Positions 6,462 through 11,107 of a stretch of 11,107 bases of DNA are shown here, in pieces. The notes under the pieces are model-generated. The model was given only the letters and a program-made list of their open reading frames with translations, was not told the origin of the DNA and made no database searches. The stretch is from an uncultured Collinsella sp. (GTDB lineage Bacteria; Actinomycetota; Coriobacteriia; Coriobacteriales; Coriobacteriaceae), in NCBI GenBank assembly GCA_900752345.1, contig CAADVA010000227.1:1-11107 (forward strand). Reading direction: 5' to 3'. The translations under genes were made by a program, and so were the position numbers. Position 1 is the first letter of the stretch. Each line of letters starts with the position of its first letter.

Positions 6462-6572
6462 TGCGCGGGGGCTTTCAGCTGTGTCCGCACGGCATGTGAC
6501 ACTTACCCTGCCGCCCTGCTCTGCCGCGGCGGCATGTGCCTGAACAACGACCCTCTAAGGAGTTTGATTTTG

Positions 6573-6812
6573 ATGAGCGACAACACCAAGCATCTCGCAA
6601 AGAAGTGCGTCAAGGACGCAGGGCCGTGCCTCGCGCTGTGCCTTGCCGGCGCAGCGGTCGCGCTGCTGGCTGTTCTGGGGCCATTCGACGTGCTCCGAAG
6701 TGCCAGTTCCCTGCACGTCATCATCGCCCTTGCCGGCGCCATGATGACCGGCGGCGTGCTCGATCTGGTTTTTTGGGTGCTTGACCCGTTTGGATGGAAG
6801 AACGAGGAGTAA
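6573..6812 (+). CDS. Small two-helix membrane protein of unknown function
   Basis: I do not recognise a family. The 79-residue product has a short basic N-terminus (MSDNTKHLAKKCVKDAG), a hydrophobic helix at about 18-37, a short loop (PFDVLRSASS), a second helix at about 48-70, and a charged GWKNEE end. This predicts an inner-membrane hairpin with both ends in the cytoplasm. AAGGAG at 6557-6562 is a strong ribosome binding site. It lies 10 nt before the ATG at 6573 and 7 nt before an in-frame TTG at 6570, so the true start is one of these two. An upstream ATG at 6534 overlaps a hairpin and precedes the ribosome binding site, so it is unlikely. The metallophosphoesterase gene starts 83 bp later on the same strand, so the two may share a transcript. 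Confidence 0.72.
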   Translation: MSDNTKHLAKKCVKDAGPCLALCLAGAAVALLAVLGPFDVLRSASSLHVIIALAGAMMTGGVLDLVFWVLDPFGWKNEE

Positions 6813-6895
6813 GCCCTAAGGATGGAAGGGCTGGAACGGTTGGCTTAGTGATCGTGCAGAATGTGGCTAGCGACTTACAGGGAAGTGGTAATCCG

Positions 6896-7621
6896 ATGAC
6901 GGTCTATGTGACGGGCGATATTCACGGCGGCCTCGACATGCAAAAGCTGCGCGATTGGGAGCTTGGGGATAGCATGACGAGCGACGACTATCTTATTGTC
7001 GCGGGCGACTTTGGCTTTCCGTGGGATTTCTCTGCCGAGGAATGTGTCGATATCGCCTGGCTGGAGTCGCGCCCCTATACCGTGCTGTTCGTCGACGGCA
7101 ATCACGAGCGTTTCGATCACTGGGCGGAGCGTCCCATGGAGTTGTGGCACGGTGGGTTGACGCAGCGCCTGTCGGATACCTCTCCCATACGGCGCCTGAC
7201 GCGCGGCGAGGTTTTTGAGCTCGACGGCTCAACGATCTTTACCATGGGCGGCGCCACGAGCGTGGACAAGGAATACCGCATTCCCTATTCCAGTTGGTGG
7301 CCGCAGGAGCTGCCGGATGAGCGCAACTTTGAGGAGGCGCGGACAAAGCTCGACAGCATGGGCTGGAAGGTCGACTACGTGATCACCCACACCTGCTCTA
7401 CGCGCATGCTTTCGCCCACGCTTTATCCGGCACCCGGCTGGAATTACCCCGCCGTTGATCGGCTTACGGCATTTTTCGATGAGCTGGAAGACCACTTGGA
7501 TTACAAACGCTGGTGCTACGGGCATTTCCATCGGGACGCCAACCCGGCCGAACGCCACACCGTGCTCTACGACTGCATCGTTCGCCTGGGTGACGAACTC
7601 CAGCCCTGGGATGTTGCGTAG
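6896..7621 (+). CDS. Calcineurin-like metallophosphoesterase
   Basis: This 241-residue cytoplasmic phosphoesterase should bind two metal ions and cleave a phosphomonoester or phosphodiester. The substrate cannot be told from sequence. The metal-binding motifs are all present and in order: GDIHG with D8 and H10, GDFG with D38, GNHE with N69 and H70, a lone histidine H165 in VITHTC, and GHFH with H210 and H212. The length is normal for a single-domain member and there is no signal peptide. The ATG at 6896 starts directly at the first beta strand (MTVYVTGDIHGG). A longer frame from 6794 would overlap the small membrane protein gene by 19 nt and add residues with no family similarity. The preceding ribosome binding site (AGGGAAGTGG) is only moderate. 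The gene ends 15 bp before the convergent gluQ stop, with no obvious terminator between them. Confidence 0.92.
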   Translation: MTVYVTGDIHGGLDMQKLRDWELGDSMTSDDYLIVAGDFGFPWDFSAEECVDIAWLESRPYTVLFVDGNHERFDHWAERPMELWHGGLTQRLSDTSPIRRLTRGEVFELDGSTIFTMGGATSVDKEYRIPYSSWWPQELPDERNFEEARTKLDSMGWKVDYVITHTCSTRMLSPTLYPAPGWNYPAVDRLTAFFDELEDHLDYKRWCYGHFHRDANPAERHTVLYDCIVRLGDELQPWDVA

Positions 7622-7636
7622 AGGCGGGCTGAGCGG

Positions 7637-8647
7637 CTACTCGGCCGTTACAGTGATGTTCTCCCGGTGCGCGCGGATGACATTCCAGCTAAAGTGCTCG
7701 ACCAACTGCTCGGCGGTACGCGGCGTGGTGTCCGGCGCGATGCCCGTTTGCCCGGCGAGCCAGCCCAGCAGTGCCTCGGGCGTGCCAAAGCGGGCGCGGA
7801 GCTCGCCCAGGTCCAGATCGCGGTCGCGCTTGGAAAGGCGGCGGCCATCCGGTGACATGAGCAGCGGAATATGTGCGTAGTGCGGCGTGGGAAGTCCCAG
7901 CAGATGCTGCAGGTAGATTTGGCGCGGCGTGGAGCCCAGCAGGTCGCATCCGCGCACGACCTCGGTGACGCCCATGGCAGCGTCGTCGACCACCACGGCT
8001 AGCTGATAGGCAAAAACGCCGTCGCTGCGGCGCACCAAAAAATCGCCGCACTCGGTGGCGAGTGCCTCGCATTGGGCCCCGTACGTGCGGTCCACGAATT
8101 CGATCACGTCGCCTGCGAGGTCGTCGATGTCGGGCACGCGTAGGCGCGTGGCCGGGGCGCGCAGGGCACTGCGGCGGGCGACCTCTTCGGCCGAAAGGCC
8201 TCGGCAGGCGCCGCGGTAGATGGGCGTGCCGTCGCTGGCGTGCGGCGCGCTGGCGGCGTGGAGCTCGGCGCGCGTGCAAAAGCAGGGATAGGTGAGGCCG
8301 GCGTCTTGCAGCTGGTGCAAGGCGCTCTCGTACAGGTCGAGGCGATCGTGCTGGTAGTAGGGGCCTTCGTCCCACTGAAGCCCTAGCCAGGCCAGATCGT
8401 CAATCAGCTGAGCGGCAAGCTCGGGGCGCTTGCAGCGATCGTCCAGGTCCTCGATGCGCAGCACGATGTTGCCGCCCTGGCTGCGGGCCGAAAGCCACGA
8501 GCACAGGCAACTGAACACGTTGCCCAGGTGCATGCGGCCCGAGGGCGACGGGGCAAAACGGCCCACGACAGGTGCGGGAACGGAGGCGGGTTGCGACGTT
8601 GGTACATCCGCGGCGGGCGTTACTATGTTGCGTGTTTTGATATCCAT
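7637..8647 (-). CDS. gluQ: Glutamyl-Q tRNA(Asp) synthetase
   Basis: This enzyme is a truncated relative of glutamyl-tRNA synthetase. It activates glutamate and attaches it to the queuosine at position 34 of tRNA-Asp, not to the tRNA end. The 336-residue product has the Rossmann catalytic core: VGRFAPSPSGRMHLGN at 28-43 carries the HIGH-type motif (HLGN, 40-43), LRIEDLDD is at 63-70, and RLSKRD at 270-275 is the KMSKS-type motif. A zinc site of the C-x-C...Y-x3-C type is seen at C122, C124, Y144 and C148. The anticodon-binding domain of full GluRS is absent, which together with the zinc pattern identifies GluQ. The first 27 residues (to about PAPV) are a Pro/Ala/Thr-rich extension before the core. 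The ATG at 8647 is chosen because a -10 box lies just upstream and there is no ribosome binding site. A frame extending to 8911 passes through a strong hairpin and is not believed. Confidence 0.94.
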   Translation of the reverse strand: MDIKTRNIVTPAADVPTSQPASVPAPVVGRFAPSPSGRMHLGNVFSCLCSWLSARSQGGNIVLRIEDLDDRCKRPELAAQLIDDLAWLGLQWDEGPYYQHDRLDLYESALHQLQDAGLTYPCFCTRAELHAASAPHASDGTPIYRGACRGLSAEEVARRSALRAPATRLRVPDIDDLAGDVIEFVDRTYGAQCEALATECGDFLVRRSDGVFAYQLAVVVDDAAMGVTEVVRGCDLLGSTPRQIYLQHLLGLPTPHYAHIPLLMSPDGRRLSKRDRDLDLGELRARFGTPEALLGWLAGQTGIAPDTTPRTAEQLVEHFSWNVIRAHRENITVTAE

Positions 8648-8654
8648 GCGGACG

Positions 8655-8660
8655 AGTATA
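8655..8660 (-). promoter_or_regulatory. -10 box for a probable leaderless gluQ mRNA
   Basis: TATACT on the minus strand ends 7 nt before the ATG at 8647, so transcription is expected to start at or within a base or two of the start codon. No purine-rich ribosome binding site lies between them. No good -35 box is seen 16-18 nt further upstream. Confidence 0.5.
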
Positions 8661-8784
8661 GCGCGGGGCACGGTAGGGAAGGCGTTTCCGTGGCTCGCAA
8701 GTTGGCGGCGCTGCGCATTGCGCACGGTGGGTCTGCGGCCCAACGTCTCGATCGCCGTACGCCGACTCGGCCTCACAAACGACA

Positions 8785-8820
8785 GAAACCCCGGCAGCTC
8801 TTCGCAACTGCCGGGGTTTC
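8785..8820. terminator. Orphan terminator-like hairpin upstream of gluQ
   Basis: GAAACCCCGGCAG (8785-8797) and CTGCCGGGGTTTC (8808-8820) form a perfect 13-bp stem with a 10-nt loop. The AAA/TTT at the base of the stem resembles bidirectional terminators, although the T-run is short on both sides. No annotated gene feeds into it from either side. Confidence 0.65.
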
Positions 8821-9045
8821 CGCGGAAAAGGGGGACATGATCCTCGAGCGAACGGCAAAGGGGCAACCCGTTTTCGCTCAATTGTTTTATGCCCCTCGAC
8901 TGGCGGCTCAATCAGCGTATGCCGCGCCCACACAAAGCCGCTACACCTGTGACGGAGCTGTGAAGTGGTATCTATTGCTGGCGCAGGACTCGGCCAAAGA
9001 GCGTCCCAAACGACAAATTTGTTGCAGTCCGTCGGTTCAACCCAA

Positions 9046-9076
9046 TGATCCGTTTTCCTCCGTCCCCAATAGATCA
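9046..9076 (-). repeat. 31-bp dispersed palindromic repeat, copy 2 (inverted relative to copy 1)
   Basis: Read on the minus strand this unit differs from copy 1 (6383-6413) at only three of 31 positions. Its own arms extend slightly further outward, AATGATC (9044-9050) pairing with GATCATT (9072-9078). Confidence 0.8.
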
Positions 9077-9079
9077 TTA

Positions 9080-9133
9080 GGAACGTCCCTAAGTGCCAGA
9101 CTCGGGTGGGACTTTTGTCCCATTTGACGTTCC
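9080..9133. repeat. Nested inverted repeat adjoining the 31-bp repeat
   Basis: Outer arms GGAACGTC (9080-9087) and GACGTTCC (9126-9133) are perfect inverted copies. Inside them TGGGAC (9107-9112) pairs with GTCCCA (9117-9122) around a TTTT loop. With the adjacent 31-bp palindrome the whole unit spans about 9044-9133 and resembles a small palindromic interspersed element. Confidence 0.7.
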
Positions 9134-9212
9134 GTTGGCCCAGATATTCGTCATGCGTACCCGCAAACGTGGGACAATGGCGCTGTTGGTTTTACAGACA
9201 AAGGATGTGCCT

Positions 9213-11107
9213 ATGAACACCCTCGCCGCCAAAGTCAGCCGGCAGCGCCGCCCGTTTGCGCGATTTGTTTCCATTTGCGCGCTCGTCGCGTGCGCACTGC
9301 TGCTGTTGCCCGCCGTTGCACGTGCCGACGGCTACTCCATGACCCAAACCTATATCGGTGCCACGGTCGAGGCCGACGGCTCGCTGACCGTTGTCGAGGG
9401 ACGCCAGTTTGATTTCGATGACGACATCAACGGCGTGTTTTGGGAGATCAATACAGGCTCTAACCAGCAGGGCGGCGCGGCGGGCGTCAATGTGCTGAGC
9501 GTCGAGGAAGACGACACCGCGTTTAACAAGGTCGACAGCGCAAACAAAGGCGACAACGGCGTCTATACGGTTGAGCAGTCCGACAGCGGCGTAAGAATCA
9601 AGGTGTTCAGCCCCCACGAGAGCGGCGACAGCGCGATCTATTACGTGAGTTACACCATGACCGGTGCGGTTATGAACTGGTCCGATACCGCCGAGCTCTA
9701 CTGGAAGTTTGTGGGCGACGGCTGGTCTGCGGATTCCGATGATGTCGAGATGGAAGTGTGCTTCGCAAATGCCGCCGCCGGGACGGCGGCCGTCAAGGGC
9801 GATAACTTCCGCGCATGGGGCCACGGCCCGCTGACGGGCGACGTATCGCTCGATGCGGATGAACCCATGGTCACCTATACCATTCCCTGCGTGCATCAGG
9901 GCGAATTCGCCGAGGCGCGCATCACCTTCCCCAGCGATTGGGTGCCTTGGCTTTCCGCTTCGAGCGAGGAGCGCATGCCGACAATCCTGAGCGAGGAGAA
10001 GGCATGGGCCGACGAGGCTAACGCCCGCCGCGCTCACGCTCGCATGATTGCCAATGTACTTGCCGTACTAAGTGTTGTCGCGGCGGTGGCCTTTACCGGC
10101 ACAATCGTTGTGCTCAAGCTGCGCCGCCGCAAGCCCAAGCCGCTTTTCCAGGACGAATATTTCCGCGATGTGCCTTCGGCCGACCATCCCGCTGTGCTTT
10201 CGGCCCTCATGAGCTGGAACGAGGTGCCCGATCAGGCATATATCGCCACGCTCATGAAGCTCACTGACGACCGTGTGATCAAGCTGGAGCAGGCGACCGT
10301 GACCAAGGCCAAGAAGGGCCTGCTGGGGCGCGAGAAAGAGGAGCAGACCTACCGCGTGACGGTGAGTGATGCGGGCTGGAAGTCGGCCAAGGGCATTGAC
10401 CGCATGGTGCTCAAGGTCTTCTTTGCCGGTGCTAAGCCCGACGAGAACGGTGACCGTTCGCGCACGTTCGACGAGCTGCAGCACTACGTCAAGCAGCACG
10501 CTACACCCGTGGGCGACAAGCTCGAGGACTATCAGAACACCGTTAAGGGCAAGTTGGCCGATAGCGAGTACGTTGCCTCGGACGGCATTGTCGCAATGGT
10601 GTTTTGCCTGGTTCTCGGTATTCTGATCGCCTGTGTTCCCGCGGGATCCATCTTCTTTACCGACGGCGCACAGGCGAACATTGTCGCCGCGGTTATCTCG
10701 GTGCCGATTGTGCTGGTGGGTATTGGCGTGGGCCTTACGTTCCGCCGCTTTACGCCGGAGGGTGCCGAGGTGGCGGCTCGCTGCAAGGCGCTTAAGCATT
10801 GGCTTGAGGATTTCACGCGTCTAAAGGAAGCCGTCCCCGGCGATCTGGTTCTGTGGAATAAACTTCTGGTGATGGGTGCGGCGCTGGGCGTTTCGAAGGA
10901 AGTTCTGCGTCAGCTTGCCGAGGCTGTTCCTCCCGAGGTGCGCGAAGCCGACGGTTTCTACGACAATTACCCCTGCTACTGGTGGTACTACCATCATTAC
11001 GGTACCGAGGCGCCGCTCGATTCGTTCGATGACGTGTATCACGAGAGCATCCGTGAGCTGGCTTCGAGTTCCGATAGCTCGAGCGGCGGCGGTGGCGGCG
11101 GCTTCTC
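9213..11107 (+). CDS. DUF2207 family secreted/membrane protein (C-terminus beyond right edge)
   Basis: The visible 631 codons encode a membrane-anchored extracellular protein of unknown function. A signal peptide is clear: a basic N-region (KVSRQRRPFAR), a hydrophobic core at about 18-35 and a probable cut after ARA at 38. Residues about 40-270 form the extracytoplasmic DUF2207 domain (DGSLTVVEGRQFDFDDDINGVFWEI, LYWKFVGDGW). A membrane helix follows at about 278-300 with a basic LRRRK stop-transfer end, then a cytoplasmic part beginning PLFQDEYF. Two further helices lie near 458-480 and 488-510. The sequence then reaches an acidic/Ser-rich region and the start of a Gly-rich tail (SSSGGGGGGFS), typical of the C-terminus of this family, so only a few residues are likely missing. 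AAAGGA at 9200-9205 lies 7 nt before the ATG. The gene is preceded by the repeat unit, without a clear promoter. Confidence 0.92.
   Translation, partial: MNTLAAKVSRQRRPFARFVSICALVACALLLLPAVARADGYSMTQTYIGATVEADGSLTVVEGRQFDFDDDINGVFWEINTGSNQQGGAAGVNVLSVEEDDTAFNKVDSANKGDNGVYTVEQSDSGVRIKVFSPHESGDSAIYYVSYTMTGAVMNWSDTAELYWKFVGDGWSADSDDVEMEVCFANAAAGTAAVKGDNFRAWGHGPLTGDVSLDADEPMVTYTIPCVHQGEFAEARITFPSDWVPWLSASSEERMPTILSEEKAWADEANARRAHARMIANVLAVLSVVAAVAFTGTIVVLKLRRRKPKPLFQDEYFRDVPSADHPAVLSALMSWNEVPDQAYIATLMKLTDDRVIKLEQATVTKAKKGLLGREKEEQTYRVTVSDAGWKSAKGIDRMVLKVFFAGAKPDENGDRSRTFDELQHYVKQHATPVGDKLEDYQNTVKGKLADSEYVASDGIVAMVFCLVLGILIACVPAGSIFFTDGAQANIVAAVISVPIVLVGIGVGLTFRRFTPEGAEVAARCKALKHWLEDFTRLKEAVPGDLVLWNKLLVMGAALGVSKEVLRQLAEAVPPEVREADGFYDNYPCYWWYYHHYGTEAPLDSFDDVYHESIRELASSSDSSSGGGGGGF

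Larger units (their letters stand above)
8648..9212. other. 565-bp gap between divergent gluQ and DUF2207 genes
   Basis: I find no credible protein gene here; frames that cross it have unlikely composition and run through hairpins and repeats. It holds the gluQ -10 box, a 13-bp perfect terminator-like stem (8785-8820), a bulged hairpin with arms at 8846-8855 and 8868-8879, a short ACAAATTTGT palindrome at 9012-9021, the 31-bp repeat (9046-9076) and a nested hairpin (9080-9133). No convincing promoter for the DUF2207 gene is seen. No tRNA is recognised. Confidence 0.6.

Noticed and set aside
6236..6502. An 88-codon minus-strand frame between the ATPase and the small membrane protein
   Set aside because: It spans the 31-bp repeat and the ATPase terminator hairpin, and the peptide over the repeat resembles that produced by the other copy, so it is a repeat artefact.
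8648..8911. An 88-residue N-terminal extension of GluQ
   Set aside because: The extension passes through the 13-bp perfect hairpin, has no family similarity, and lies upstream of the -10 box that fits the ATG at 8647.
9025..9050. A T-arm-like GGTTCAA sequence suggesting a tRNA
   Set aside because: The flanking bases cannot form the T stem, and no anticodon or acceptor stems are found around it.
8400..9077. A 225-codon minus-strand frame over the gap and the gluQ start
   Set aside because: It crosses the orphan terminator and the dispersed repeat and overlaps gluQ in another frame; its composition is Arg/Pro-rich.
9192..10037. A 281-codon minus-strand open frame
   Set aside because: It is antisense to the signal peptide and extracellular domain of the DUF2207 gene, and its His/Ala/Val-rich product is typical of reverse frames of GC-rich genes.
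10068..10799. A 243-codon minus-strand open frame
   Set aside because: It is antisense to the cytoplasmic part of the DUF2207 gene, with no recognisable domain.

Overview
The window looks like a chromosomal segment of a high-GC Gram-positive gut actinobacterium of the class Coriobacteriia, most likely Collinsella or a close relative. This is inferred from GC-rich codon use, the mix of families (a DUF4342 protein, a GluQ-type synthetase, a secreted DUF2207 protein, an AAA_14/DUF4143 ATPase), and intergenic repeats of a kind I recall from Collinsella genomes. No database search was possible, so the genus is an inference.

Layout from left to right. (1) Positions 1-1109, minus strand: a DUF4342 protein with an N-terminal UBA-like helix bundle, followed 18 bp later by an OmpR-type response regulator that runs off the left edge. 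They look like one operon behind a promoter near 1228-1255 and a GC-rich leader of about 110 nt. (2) Positions 1441-1836, plus strand: a small Nudix hydrolase of the MutT-like (deoxy)NTP pyrophosphohydrolase type. (3) A strong two-way hairpin terminator at 1841-1868 separates it from the convergent gene at 1876-4746, a large protein joining a PLD/HKD nuclease-like domain, an SF2 helicase and DUF3427. (4) Positions 4747-4989: a divergent control region with two nearly identical palindromes spaced 40 bp apart that form the promoter of the next gene. (5) Positions 4990-6285, plus strand: an AAA_14/DUF4143 ATPase (COG1373-like), ended by a clear hairpin terminator. (6) Positions 6573-7621, plus strand: a two-helix small membrane protein and a calcineurin-like metallophosphoesterase. 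(7) Positions 7637-8647, minus strand: gluQ, the tRNA-Asp queuosine glutamylase, whose -10 box sits at the right distance for a leaderless mRNA. (8) Positions 8648-9212: a 565-bp gap with an orphan terminator and a composite repeat. (9) Positions 9213 to the right edge, plus strand: a secreted, membrane-anchored DUF2207 protein with the usual Gly-rich tail, cut by the window end.

The middle block (about 1441-6285) reads visibly more A/T-rich than the flanks and carries families common in accessory and defence regions (Nudix, HKD nuclease-helicase, AAA_14/DUF4143). The flanks look like ordinary chromosome. The most unusual items are the tandem palindromic operator/promoter at 4902-4974 and a 31-bp palindromic repeat present twice in opposite orientation (6383-6413 and 9046-9076), the second copy followed by a nested hairpin unit.
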